Source of the DNA: Sequoia sempervirens
Taxonomy: Eukaryota; Streptophyta; Pinopsida; Cupressales; Cupressaceae
DNA: 64,000 nucleotides
Direction: 5' to 3'
Assembly (NCBI GenBank): GCA_007258455.2
Contig: VDFB02275516.1
Span: 248,001-312,000, forward strand
Part shown: piece after piece, positions 1 to 10,751 of the stretch
Position numbering within the stretch: position 1 is the stretch's first letter
Layout of the letters: every line of letters begins with the position of its first letter
Made by a program: the position numbers and the translations under genes
The notes under the pieces: model-generated
Databases searched by the model: none
What the model was told of the DNA's origin: nothing
What the model saw: the letters and a program-made list of their open reading frames with translations, nothing else

Positions 1-1790
1 AAACCTAAACTTATCCTTTACCCTCCTCAAACTAATGTGTCATAGCAACCAAGTTATAATATCATTTCTCATACATATAACACTTGCAATAATCCACAAC
101 CATAACAACCAACCCTGAAACCCTTACCACTACCTAATCCTATCCCACCTAACCCTTTTTGACCAGGTCGCAAGGAGTATGATATTGTCGAGCAACTTAA
201 GAATACTCCTGCTAAGATATCATTGTGGGACCTTATTCAAGCTTCCCCTCACTATCACAACATGATCCATTCAGCCTTACAACAAGTTCATGTCCCTTAT
301 AATGTGCTAGCAACTAATATTGTAGCAATGATTCAAGGCCAAAATGTTGACATTTTTTTCCACCAAAGTGAACTCCGCTCTTTAGATGTGCAAAAAAAAA
401 AAGAATCTTTCATGATCATAGCACAATAAAAAACAAAAGGGATAAATATAACTCTTGTAGATACTAGTTCTTCCCGTAATGTGTGTAGTGTGAGCCTTTT
501 GGATAGGATTGGCATTGATCAATCAACCATTTGACCTGATCCTTTCTCTATTAAGGGATTTGACAATGTCAAAAAGAAACCACTGGGGGTAATCATTATG
601 CCTCTTACCACTGGAGTGGTCACCTTGAATACACCAATCCATGTTATGCCTTACAAACTTTCATGCAATATCATCTTAGGTAGACAATGGATTCATGCAA
701 TGAAAGGTTTTCCTTCAACTCTTCATCACAAAATGAAATACATCTACAACAACACAGTCCACACACTTGATGCTAATCTTGAACCTAATAGTGTCTTACA
801 ACTTGAGAAAAACAAAGAAAATTCCTTTTAAACGCATTAACTACAATAATGGAACCTATACACCAAAATGACAATGAACAACCACTTACAAGACATATGA
901 AGCTATTAGACGATGATTGGGGTTCCTTGGATTTTCAACATAACTTCATGGGTGAGTATAATATCATACACAAAGATTCAAATAGGGAAAACAAAAAAGC
1001 AGATGACCCTTCGCAAGAATCCACCTCAACCACTTCATATAATGAAATACACTACATGACCACCTTTGAAAACTCTTATCAACAACCACTAACCAATCAA
1101 AAAGCAATGAGAAATTTTTATGGAAAAGGGTATGAGCTTATGAAGCAACTTAGCTATAGTGGAAAAGGATGTGGTACTAACGAACAAGGTATCCTCAACC
1201 GTATAGACCCTATCACACAACAAACAACTTATGGTATTGGTTATTTCCCTTTGATATAAATTTCCAAGCCTTCACTCAACATCAACAATTTCACAAACAC
1301 TGTCCTAAATCATCCTTATCGGTTGTCCATTCTGAAATCCTTGACACTAGTGGTCTTGAACATCATCCTTTACACAATATGACACAAATAAAAAACTCTT
1401 CACTGAATGTCAATCTCATCTCATAAGATACCAATGATTTGCATCCAATAGATTTTCCCTTCTCCTATAAGAGTGAGAACAAAATCTTGCAATCTAAAGA
1501 AACTTGTGTAAGTATGAAATCTACTACTAGGAAAGATGTATCTTTGATGCACACCACAAAACTACCTTCTACCATTGATCAAGAGGGTATCTTATCGAGA
1601 CTCCTCCAAGATCACTTTATCACCCTCCCTCCCCAAATCTAAAAGAAATTCTCTTATAATACTGCATTTTGTGCCTATCATAGAGTTCATGGTCACTCCA
1701 CTAATGAATGTAAAGCTTTGAGTCATAAAATCCAACATTTTCAAGAGTTTGGTATGATTCCCTATGTGGGGGAACCTAATTCCTCTAATT
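1..1790 (+). pseudogene. E1 Ty3/gypsy gag-protease region with G-patch and zinc-knuckle-like motif
   Basis: Decayed polyprotein of a Ty3/gypsy element entering from outside the window. About 223-429 encodes the conserved segment ahead of the retropepsin (a WDLIQASP motif). The protease follows: a VDTSSS stretch near 455-475 sits where the catalytic VDSGS is expected, and IILGRQWIH near 670-700 is the conserved C-terminal motif. A G-patch-like domain follows at about 1109-1200 (GKGYELMKQLSYSGKGCG). At 1670-1711 a C-x2-H-x3-H-x4-C motif (CAYHRVHGHSTNEC) resembles a gag zinc knuckle. Several stops and frame changes break the reading frame. The same domains recur on the minus strand at 9.9-11.1 kb (E3). 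No RT or integrase follows before the 3' untranslated region, so this copy is either internally deleted or non-autonomous. Family assignment is from motif recognition. Confidence 0.8.
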
Positions 1791-2861
1791 GATATTCATT
1801 TTCACTCTAGCATGCATTTAATTAATCATTTCGACTCCCTTTGTCCTACACTAAGTGGGGGAAAGGGGTTAGAAAGCCTTATCCTTGTATGTCATATGTT
1901 GTTTCCTATTTCAATTATCCGTTAACCTTTCATAAACATATAAGAGCAAGCTTTGTATGTGGACAACATGCATTAAGTTGGCTCACATGTGACATACTAC
2001 CTCTTTCATGATGTAGCTTATTGGAAACATATGACTTGGCATAGGGCTTTCTGAATAAGCTCTCATGTTCCTCTTCTTCTACTTTAAAGCAATTTCTCAT
2101 AGTATTGGTGTTCACAACCACTTTAAAGTGGGGACATACATCACCACTCACATTTCATTGTGTGATTTATTCTTGCGATGCGTCCTTTTCTTGGTGGAGT
2201 CATTGGGGTTGATTCCCTCTAAGAGTATGATACTTCTTTTCGCTTATCCTCTCTTGGAGACATTTGGCATAATGTTCTCTAAGATGAGACCTCACACGAA
2301 CTAAGAAAAATCCCTTTGAACATTCCTTAGAACACTTACAATGTCTATGAGCGTCAAGCATAAGAATTTTTTCTTACCTCATAAAGCTCAAAAATCATTT
2401 TTCATTGTGGCACCTTATTAAAGTTATCACGAGGTATAACTTTGGTATGGTTTGAGTGGGAAGCCCATTATGAGGCATGACTTTCCCCGTAGCCACCTAT
2501 GTGTTTGAGTGCATACCAACTAGCATATGTTTCTCACCTTTTGGGACTTCTCACCCCATGGAAAATCATAATTTCCATTGCCTTAGAGTGAGTATGTTGT
2601 GGAATTCTCACCCCACAAATGTCCTGAAGCTTTATGGCCCTAGAGTGAGTACACCCTTTCCACCTTTTCATCTTTATCTTCCTCCTAGTTCTTTCCATTG
2701 CATGATTATGTATCTTGACGGTTTGATTTAGGATCTTGGATCCTAGGGGCTTGTGCAACCTCCTTTGATCTTTTTCATTATTTGTCATCTGCATTTGTAC
2801 ACTTGGATCTCTCTCGAATGTCTACTTTAGTGTGACTTTGAAGCAAGTACATCCTCTCACT
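1791..2861 (+). other. E1 3' untranslated region
   Basis: No coding potential. The stretch around 2360-2520 (cattgtggcaccttatta, then ataactttggtatggtt) is repeated in reverse complement at about 16200-16350 inside E2. This shows that E1 and E2 share the region between the last gene and the 3' LTR. Confidence 0.65.
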
Positions 2862-2871
2862 AAAGTGGGGG
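2862..2871 (+). other. E1 polypurine tract
   Basis: AAAGTGGGGG, preceded by ctcact. The same sequence, ctcactaaagtggggg, lies in reverse complement at about 15752-15767, directly next to an E2 LTR. In LTR elements the polypurine tract primes plus-strand synthesis just upstream of the 3' LTR. Confidence 0.75.
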
Positions 2872-3446
2872 ATAAATCTATCATAGAAACAAGGAAACTT
2901 GCTTGACATAGGAATAATTCAAGATAACTTGGACTTAATGAGACCTTGATTTAGGTGTTGTGAATCATTTTATGCATCCACACTAGGTCTTGGACCATTG
3001 TGAATTGAATAATGTTCATGCTTTTATCAATGTCTTGTAAAGGCGTTGTAAGATACTTTCATGCTTTTCTAGAGTTAATAAACTCATATCTCCTTAATTT
3101 AAAATTATAAAATGTGTTTAATAACATTATTACATCAATTTACAAGGCTTGTGAATTAAACTTAATGTTAAACTAGTGTTGTAATGTGTCTTGTACATTC
3201 ACATTGGTTCTTGTGCCTTCCTAGGCTATGTGGACCTCATTTTAGTGTTGTAAAGTGTATTTAATCACTCTTTCACATTGAATTATGTGTCCCAAGCCCT
3301 AATTGACCTTTACATCATCATTAATAGGCCCCTATTACCCCATATTGTGCATCTTGAGGTAATATTTGATGAAATACCTAACAAAGTTGCAATTTAAACC
3401 TTATTTCCTTATCTCCTGGCATCTTAGCTAGAAAAATGGCCCTTGT

Positions 3447-3564
3447 GGGACCCATTCACCATCCATGGTGAATTAGTCCCATCTAGGTGGGACCCATTCA
3501 CCATCCATGGTGAATTAGTCCCATCTAGGTGGGACCCATTCACCATGGGTGGCGAATGAGTCCC
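3447..3564 (+). repeat. 42-bp tandem array of the gypsy palindrome (3 copies)
   Basis: Three copies begin at 3447, 3489 and 3531, an exact 42-bp period. Each has arms of the form gggacccattcacca and tggtgaattagtccc, so each can fold into a stem. The last copy (ending 3564) has the better-paired right arm, gcgaatgagtccc. A short ORF on the minus strand (repeating MVNGSH-type peptide) is a by-product of the repeat. Confidence 0.9.
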
Positions 3565-3670
3565 ATTTGGCCCATTTTTGACCTTTGAGTAGGAAAAATT
3601 GAAATTTAAGTTTATTATTTTCACATGTCTGCCTTAGGGATCCAATTTATAGGCTAATAAGGTGAATTAC

Positions 3671-3678
3671 TATAAAAT
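3671..3678 (+). promoter_or_regulatory. Putative E1 LTR TATA box
   Basis: tataaaat, followed by ctataaaccc a few bases on. It lies 107 bp after the end of the palindrome array. That is the same offset seen between palindromes and TATA-like motifs in the E2 and E3 LTRs. Confidence 0.5.
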
Positions 3679-4059
3679 CACCTCTATAAACCCTAAATCA
3701 CATTGATTATTCATTATTCATCCATCATTCTTCCATCTCAAGTCAAGCAACTTAGCATTTCATCATTTCAATTCACCAAGATATCAATTTTTAGACATTC
3801 AAGGGTAGATTCTTCATGTTTTGCTATAGAATTTAAGGATAAAACATCATGGCAAGGTAATCAACTCCATTATTGCATGTTTCACTACATTCTTTGTCTT
3901 TTTTTTTTTAATTACCTAAAAGGGGTTTGACCAAGGAAAAACCCCATGCCCTAACATTCAACATTTCTCTCTCTTGCCTTGTGTGTTTGTAGATTTAGAC
4001 ATTTTGGAAGCTTGAAAATCATTATAGATCAAGTTGCAAATTTTTTCAGGTCTTCTCTT

Positions 4060-4515
4060 TGTTAGTGTAATTAATTAATTATTACACTAGCATAGGTTAA
4101 CTTAGCTCTTGCATTTAATTGATTAAGTCTTAGGTTGCATTATTAGATAAATCATAAATAATGGGGTATTTTCCCCTTCCATGTTTGTAGGGATAAGATT
4201 CCTTCTAGAAGATGAGTTCTTCTTCTAGAACATATATCAATCTTGTCATTTCCTAGGTAGGGTTCACATGTTTTCACATGTTGTTAGATCAAGACACATG
4301 GCAACATCATATTGCATCTTGCTTCTCCTTCATGCCTACATATTCAAGGCATTTGTACAGTTGTAATCATCTAATATCTCATATTCCAGATCAATAGCAA
4401 TCTCCAATTGCATGCCCTTAGTTGTAACACTTTCTGTGTAGTTGAATTTCTCTTGGCAAGATCCTTTGAAGTGTGTGCAACTTCATTGGATGATTCAACA
4501 TCCATTATTTAAACA
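4060..4515 (+). repeat. 5' LTR of the nested non-autonomous element
   Basis: 456 bp, bounded by TG and CA, directly after the TSD CTCTT. It shares long near-identical stretches with 7640-8077, for example the first 36 bases apart from one change. It contains an extra ctagaagatgagttcttctt-type stretch that is shortened in the 3' copy. Confidence 0.9.
4063..4089. repeat. Palindrome at the LTR terminus
   Basis: The arms TAGTGTAAT and ATTACACTA are exact reverse complements around a taattaatt core, three bases inside the LTR end. The identical structure is at 7643-7669 in the 3' LTR. Terminal inverted sequences are where integrase binds, but a 9-bp perfect stem is longer than usual. Confidence 0.85.
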
Positions 4516-4527
4516 TGATATCAGAGC
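4516..4527 (+). other. Primer-binding site (initiator tRNA-Met type)
   Basis: TGATATCAGAGC directly abuts the 5' LTR. It differs by one base from the canonical plant TGGTATCAGAGC complementary to the initiator methionine tRNA 3' end. Confidence 0.85.
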
Positions 4528-7500
4528 CATTGCATTGAGAGTTCATCCTAGGATCAAGAAATTTGGGCTAGAGAGATTCTTGCAGGCTTAAAGGTTTCCA
4601 TTGTAGGCTACTTGACTCCACCCAGGGGCCAAGCTCATTTTTGAAGCAGATTGAGCCAAATCAGAGCTCACCATTGTCTTCAAAAGGTCTCAAAACCTTA
4701 GGATTGCTTGTCCAATCATCAACATTAGATTCATCAACCCAGGAGCATTAGAGGTATTTGGGTTTGCAAAATCAACTGGTACAATCCGTACAAATTTGCA
4801 GTCAGAAAATCATCTTGGTTAGTTGTCCTCTAAGGGAAAAAAAATTAGTAGGTCATTTTTCATTTCAGAAAAATTGGGCTAATATTTCTATTTTTTGGCA
4901 AAAAAAATTATATTTTCTATAGTTGTAGAAAAATAATCTTTCGAAGCGACTGGTATTTAAATTAATCATTGGCATCATAAAGTTTATAATATCTATAGAT
5001 ATATATTAAGTCGGCATCAAATATTTAAGCGGCCCTATTTTATCTATGGTCAGCTTGGAAATTTGTGTTTAAATTATCTATATATTTTGATTTCATTTGC
5101 AACTTGGGAAATTTGTCTCTCCAAGTTTTTTATTGCAGGGTTTGTATTTTGCATAAGATGGGCACACATTTTGTGGGTCCCATCACCGGACACCATCATC
5201 ATCTTCCCCATCGACTTCTGATCACCAGAGTTTCTATCGGCCATTCACCATTGGTGCCTTCTCTTTGTCGGACCAGCCCCCGCCGACATCACAGGCCTTA
5301 CCAACTTCCGTCACCAGCTTGTTGCCACTGACATCTTTCTAATCAGCCACCAACCATGCTAAAAATCCCACCAAATTTGCAGTCAGCCACCACCTATGGC
5401 CATGGTTCTATCTACAACTGAGGGCCTAGCTATATAAGTGGCACCACCATCGAGCTATCCGCTCTGCCCAAACTTGTAGCTTCATTGTCACCCCATCCAG
5501 TGGTATGATTTTTTTTGCTTAATCCCACATCACGTTCACATCAATGATCAAGCACTAAGTGTGAAGGTGCTTTATTTTTGCACCTGGTTAGCCTGTAAAG
5601 TGCCTTATCTAGGCCTTTTTTCATTTTATCAGAACTTTTCACTAGGCTATCAAAATTCAGCAAACGAGATACCATCAGAAAGAGAATTTTGTCTACTTTC
5701 TAGTGGTGACATAGATTCTACAAAATTATGCATGCAAAAGAATCTACAGTCAACTAAACTCATAACCCTAGTTTGGACATAAAGGCTCATATGTTCTCAT
5801 CAGATTGTCAGATTTCGATGATTCCAACAACATCAGGAAGGTATTTCAAAGCCTTTTTCCATTAGTCCATTCACTTTGATTGGTTTCAGCTCGAGGTACT
5901 CGCATTATATTTTTTCAATTTGGTGCATTTGATCAATAACTTGGATATCTTGAAGCTTGGGAAAATAATTTTTGATTTCGGTAGCATCATTTCAGTTGCA
6001 CATCATCCTTGTAAGTCTCTATTTGTTGTTGAAGACCTCATTGCCTTTTTTTTTTGGAGAAATTTGATAGTACATTATGGGGCTTGCATATACTCCTTTG
6101 ATTATGTTGCACAAGGGAAACTATAAAAAATGGTGTTGCACAAGGGAACCTATAAACAATGGTGAGATGGGATCATCCACCATCTCCAATCACTTGAATT
6201 ATTGCCACATCTATATGGTATAGTTCCCCTTCCAAGTGAAGGTATTTGGGACTTTGCTTGGAGTTGTTGCAGATACACTATCTTGGTGATCATTGAAATG
6301 CAAGTTGATTGTGATGTTTTGGATTCTATTGATCATTGTGATTGTCCTCACATCCTTTGGACTAAGCTTTGGGAGATATATGGAGGATTATAAACTTCAC
6401 CCTTCCTCGATGGTCATGATTCAGAATGTCATTCTTTAGATCAGGTACCCCAAGATGGTATTGTTGTGCAGGAGGTTGATTGCCTTCAATCTTTCGAAGA
6501 GGTTGAAAAGGTTTCTTCAGATGCTTCTTCTCCATCAAAGACTATTGGTATCCCTTCACATTCAATGATTCCTTGTCCAGAGTCATTGATTGAGGCTTCC
6601 ATCATCTCTATCCATTAGGACACATTCGGTTTTTCAGACTTGACATCATAGGATGGCTTTGTTTCAAGTATCACTAACTTGGCTACTTCTATAGGTTTGG
6701 AGGAAATTCTTGATGGGATATCACTCCTCTATTCAAATCCTACTTTAGAGAGTTTTCTTGAGTCTCCTCATCCTTTTGTCTCAACCTTGATTGGGGATCC
6801 TAAGACTCCATTGGAGGCACTTGGTTTCTATTCAGAGATTTCATGCATGAGACTTCTTCCCTCTCATTCCATTAAGGAGTTGGAGTTTTTTCAATATCTA
6901 CCATTGGATTTTCTTCTTCCTAGCAAGAGACATGTGGTTTGGACAAATTTGTTGCTTCAGACTTCTTTCGGTGGTTTTGAGGACACTTCATTATAGGGAG
7001 CAATCTAGTCTCCATCACATTCATTGTATCATTGTCTTTGGATCTTGTTCAACATCAATTTCCACATCATCCTGGTTTGTCACCCTCTTCTTTGATTGTG
7101 GCATCTTCATCTTCAGGAAAGGAGACACATGAGCAAGTTTCAGAGACATCATCATCCACTTTTATCCTTCCTTCCTCTAATTCCTATCCAGAATGGGAAG
7201 CATCCCTACACTTGCACTTGGTTATGTTTCTTCTGAAAGGAAGACAAGTTGTTTGTCGACATTGGATCATTTTTTGTCTTTAGACACTTACCATTTTTGC
7301 AGGTGATCTCATCTTCTAGGGGCCTATATAGTCTCTCTATTTCTTCCCAATGGGGGTTCCATTGATTGTATTGTATCCATGAGATGAATGGTGTACTTGG
7401 GGGGTATTTGGGAGTCCTCCATCCTTCCCATTCTTTCTCTCTTTTCTATATTTTCATCTCCTTTATGGAGAGGGGTTTTTTTCCCACTGGGTTTTCCCCT

Positions 7501-7630
7501 TTTCTCCGGTTGTGGGAGATTAGCTGCATTTTATTCATCATGTAAATGGGTACCTAACATGGCCTCGTAGCCAAGACCCATCATCAATCATCATTGCATA
7601 ATCATTGCATTTCCTCCCGAAGTTGCACTT
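4528..7630 (+). other. Internal region of the nested element, mostly non-coding
   Basis: Only scattered short open frames are present. The frame at 6202-6393 ends in a WTKLWEIYGG-like motif reminiscent of copia gag (UBN2-type), and 6679-6996 encodes 105 aa that I do not recognise. A proline- and histidine-rich frame lies at 5065-5331. About 7440-7510 is pyrimidine-rich (ttcccactgggttttcccc), a common feature near the 3' end of plant LTR elements. No enzymatic domain is visible. Confidence 0.5.
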
Positions 7631-7639
7631 ATGGGGGGG
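7631..7639 (+). other. Polypurine tract of the nested element
   Basis: atgggggggt immediately before the TG of the 3' LTR at 7640. Confidence 0.75.
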
Positions 7640-8077
7640 TGTTAGTGTAATTAATTAATTATTACACTAGCATAAGTTAACTTAGGCCTTGCATTTAATT
7701 AATCAAGTCCTAGGTTACATTATTAGATAAATCATAAATAATGGGGTAATTTCCCCTTCCATACAGTTTGTAGGGATAAGATTCCTTCTAGAACTTATCT
7801 CAATCTTTTATCATTTCCTAGCTAGGGTTCACATGTTGTCACTTGTTAGATCAATACACATGGCAACATCATATTGCATCTTGCATCTCCCTCATGCCTA
7901 TATATTCAAGGCATTTCTACATTTGTAATCATCTAATATCTCATATTCTAGATCAATAGAAATCTCCATTTGCATGCCCTTAGTTGCAACACTTTCTATG
8001 TGGTTGAATTTCTCTTGGTCAAATCCTTTGAAATGTGTGCAGATTCATTGGATGATTCAACATCCATTATTTCAACA
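7640..8077 (+). repeat. 3' LTR of the nested non-autonomous element
   Basis: 438 bp, TG...CA, partner of 4060-4515. It is followed by the TSD CTCTT at 8078-8082, after which the E1 LTR sequence resumes. Confidence 0.9.
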
Positions 8078-8222
8078 CTCTTCATTTTCCAAGGAAAATA
8101 ATCAACAAAAAATAACTTTCAGGTTCAGAAATCATAGTTTCGAAAGCGAACACCTATAGAAAGCCAAAGTGTAGACCAAAAGCTCTAGATTCCACCTTTG
8201 AATATTCATAAATTAAAAAGCA

Positions 8223-8370
8223 GACTCATTCGCCATGGGTGGTGAATGAATCCCACTCAAAAGTCTGTTTTTGGTTTTCTGCATTTTTAGATATCCTTTT
8301 TGTCTGAAATAGGTTCCAGATCAGTTTTGCAGAACTAGGACTGATTCACCCAAAATGGTGAATGAGTCCC
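8223..8370. repeat. Palindrome pair in the downstream half of the E1 LTR
   Basis: Two imperfect palindromes, 8223-8254 (gactcattcgcca / tggtgaatgaatccc) and 8337-8370 (aggactgattcaccc / tggtgaatgagtccc). Their starts are 114 bp apart, the spacing also seen in E2 and E3. This part of the LTR lies downstream of the predicted TATA box and would be transcribed. Confidence 0.8.
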
Positions 8371-8689
8371 ACCAGGCCTGAAAATTAGCATCACCAGCAT
8401 TCCAAAAGCCATTTCTAGTCTCCATCCATATTCCAATTGCAAAATTTAAGTTTTTTCAAGTTCTATTCCAATTTGTATTCATTTCTAGGTGTTTTGCATT
8501 ACATAATGTGTTTTCAAAAAAGTTACATTTCTTAGATTTTGCATACTTAATCAATCAATCTTACCAATTAGCTGCATTGAGAACATTGCATTTAGACATA
8601 ATTCCATCATACATACATTATATTAAGTGAACCACTTAGATTTTAGGTGTGGGATCTATCTCTTTCCATTTGGTGAAAGAGCCTAATTG

Positions 8690-9190
8690 ATTAAAAGAGA
8701 CTTAGCATTTCACACCTATTAAAATCTATGGTACAAAGCCCTAAAAAATTTCCACTATCTACTCCAAAGACACACTTATTCAAATTTAGTCTCATGTTGT
8801 ATTTTTGCATCCGTTTGAGGATCTTTCGAAGGACAATCACATTGTCTTGGCTTGTTAGAGATGTGGCTAGGATGTCATCGACGTAATCTTCCAAGATTTT
8901 CTGTATGTAATCAGGAAATATCAATGTCATTTCTCATTGGTAGGCTGTGCTTGCATTCTTTAATCCAAAAGGCATCATAATCCAACAAAATTTCCCCCAA
9001 ACTGTTGCAAATGTTGTCTTATATTGATCTTTTCGGTTGATGAAGATTTTATTATATCTAGAAAATCCATCCATGAATGACAACAAAGCATGTCCTGCAA
9101 TTGAATCCACTATCATGTTGATATTAGGAAAGGGAAAATTGTCTTTTAAAGAGATTTTATTCAAGTCAAAAAAATTTGTACACATCCTAA
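8690..9190 (-). pseudogene. E3 reverse transcriptase (gypsy), partial
   Basis: Would copy element RNA into DNA. Two overlapping reading frames give most of the RT palm. 9185-8934 carries DNFPFPNINMIVD, SFMDGFSRYNKIFI and MPFGLKNASTAYQ; 8930-8740 carries EDYVDDILA with the catalytic YVDD at 8874-8885 and LRLNLNKCVFGV. These are standard Ty3/gypsy motifs of the type found in Athila/Tat-like plant elements. Sequence after the NFLG motif is lost at the junction with E1. The region 9200-9925 corresponds to the polyprotein between the G-patch and RT but is full of stops. Confidence 0.85.
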
Positions 9191-9928
9191 TATGATTGTC
9201 AGGTTTTACAACTACGACAATGTTTGAGATCCAAGGAGAATAATCAATAGGTCAAATGAAACATGCATCTAGGATTTTTTCAATCTCTCCTCTAACTAAC
9301 AAGTCTATTTTTAGGATTCAACTTTTGTATCTTTTGTCGAATAGGCTTAGCATTTTCAATACGGATGATTTTGTGTGTTACTATCTTCATATCTATTCTT
9401 GGCATATCTAAATATTTCCAAGCAAAAACTTTGGGAAAGCCGTGGAGAAAGGTTGTAGTATCCTCTTTTTCTTCATCGTCAAGGAACTTCAGTATCTTAA
9501 TTACTTTTTACTTATCATCTATGCCCATTGGTATATCAATTTTATCTCCCAAGGGAAGCACATTTGACTTAGGAAATTCAAGGTCATATTATTCTAGACA
9601 TGCTTGTGTCTTTCTCATTATTTTTGAGTTCTATATCTTTTTGCTTGGTACTGATCATAGCATAGGTAACTCTTTTATTTGAAGGAATAGAATATTTCTT
9701 AACATAAATTCCTAACATTTGTTTTAGAGCTTCATTATTTTCAAAGTACTCCAATGATGGTGGTAAATTTATATAAAGTAATTTAGGATGCTTTATTGTA
9801 AGATTGTTTCTTGGTTTGCATGTGATAGTGTTGATATTTAGCGATGGTCATTGATTTGATTTTGTTGTCTTAGAAAAATAATATCCCAAACCATTCTTTA
9901 TCTCTTGTGTATTAGGTTCTAAAGGAAC

Positions 9929-10165
9929 TCAAATTCCTTGTTCGTTCTTTCCAAATCCTTTACCACTATATCCCAATTGTTTCACAAGATCATAGCCTCT
10001 TCCATAAAGTATTTTCATTTCTTTCAGGTTTGGTGGTTGTTGATAATCTCTCATCAAAATTAGTTGTGTAAGTTTTATTTTCTTCCAAAGTGGACAAGGT
10101 AGATGCTTGTGAAGGTTCTTCCAAATTTTGAGCTGACATAACCATGGGTTATTCTTCTTTTTCAT
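9929..10165 (-). pseudogene. E3 G-patch domain
   Basis: An open frame ends in GRGYDLVKQLGYSGKGFG, a glycine-rich G-patch-like motif (a nucleic-acid-binding module in some gypsy polyproteins). It lies just after the protease region, as in E1. The frame is short and bounded by stops. Confidence 0.7.
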
Positions 10166-10223
10166 CCTTTTTTCTTGTGATTATATACTCTCCCATAAAT
10201 GAAGATGTGAATTCCAATGAACC

Positions 10224-10727
10224 CTAATCATCACCTAGTAATTTGGATACTGGGTCTTCTTGAGTGTCAGTCTCAAGAGGTTTTGTGTTAGATGGTGGAA
10301 TCAATGTGTGCAGAGGACTTGTTGTTCCTTTTTCAAGTTGTAAGAAACTTTCAAGCTTGGGGTCTATTTCAACTTGATAGACTTTGTTGCTATATACATA
10401 TTTCATTATACAATAAAGGTTTGAAAGCACTGCATGCATCTCATGAATCTATGGTCTTCCCAAAATAAGATTGTATGAAATATCATAAAGCATGACATGA
10501 ATAGCAGTTTTCAAGGTAGCTTTTTTTACTATAATAGGCACAGTAATTACACTGAGCAGTTTCTTTGTGATATTGTCAAATCCCCTAATAGATAAGGAAT
10601 CGGCTTTGATTTGTGATTTTTCCACATGTAACCTATCTAGGATTTTCACACTGCACACATTAAGGGTGGAGCCACTATCAACAAGGGCCCTTTTGATGCC
10701 TATTTTATTGAATTGGGCTATTATCAT
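10224..10727 (-). pseudogene. E3 retropepsin and following linker
   Basis: 10727-10449 encodes an aspartic retropepsin core: LVDSGSTLNVCS near the N-terminus carries the catalytic DSG, and YNLILGRP is the conserved end. 10439-10224 continues with the linker (MKYVYSNKVYQV) homologous to E1 near 730-790. Catalytic residues look intact. Function would be cleavage of the gag-pol polyprotein. In-frame stops separate the pieces. Confidence 0.85.
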
Positions 10728-10751
10728 AAAGGTCTCATTTTTCTTCTTTAA

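Larger units (their letters stand above)
4060..8077 (+). mobile_element. Non-autonomous LTR retrotransposon nested in the E1 LTR
   Basis: A complete LTR element of about 4.0 kb. It has two similar LTRs (4060-4515 and 7640-8077), both starting TGTTAGTG and ending in CA. A primer-binding site adjoins the 5' LTR, a G-rich polypurine tract adjoins the 3' LTR, and a perfect 5-bp target-site duplication CTCTT lies at 4055-4059 and 8078-8082. The internal 3.1 kb shows no protease, integrase, RT or RNase H motifs, so it would depend on proteins from another element (LARD-like). The initiator-Met-type PBS and LTR style suggest a copia-related family, but that is inference. Confidence 0.9.
2873..8668 (+). 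repeat. E1 3' LTR, split by a nested element
   Basis: Starts just after the polypurine tract; the first base is uncertain by about 10 bp. The LTR runs from 2873 to 4059, is interrupted by the 4060-8077 element plus its TSD, and resumes at 8083. The order of landmarks matches the E2 and E3 LTRs: an aggcccct...cttgagg block (3330-3362), palindromes (3447-3564), TATA (3671), ttgaccaaggaaaaacccc (near 3928-3946), more palindromes (8223-8370) and cattcatttctagg (about 8480). The end near 8668 is inferred from a PBS-like tttggtgaa that follows. Confidence 0.65.

Noticed and set aside
3447..3564. CRISPR-like array of palindromic repeats
   Set aside because: Units are directly adjacent at a 42-bp period with no unique spacers, lie inside a plant LTR and have no cas genes nearby.
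3424..3624. 66-codon minus-strand ORF with repeated MVNGSH-type peptide
   Set aside because: By-product of the 42-bp palindrome array in the LTR.
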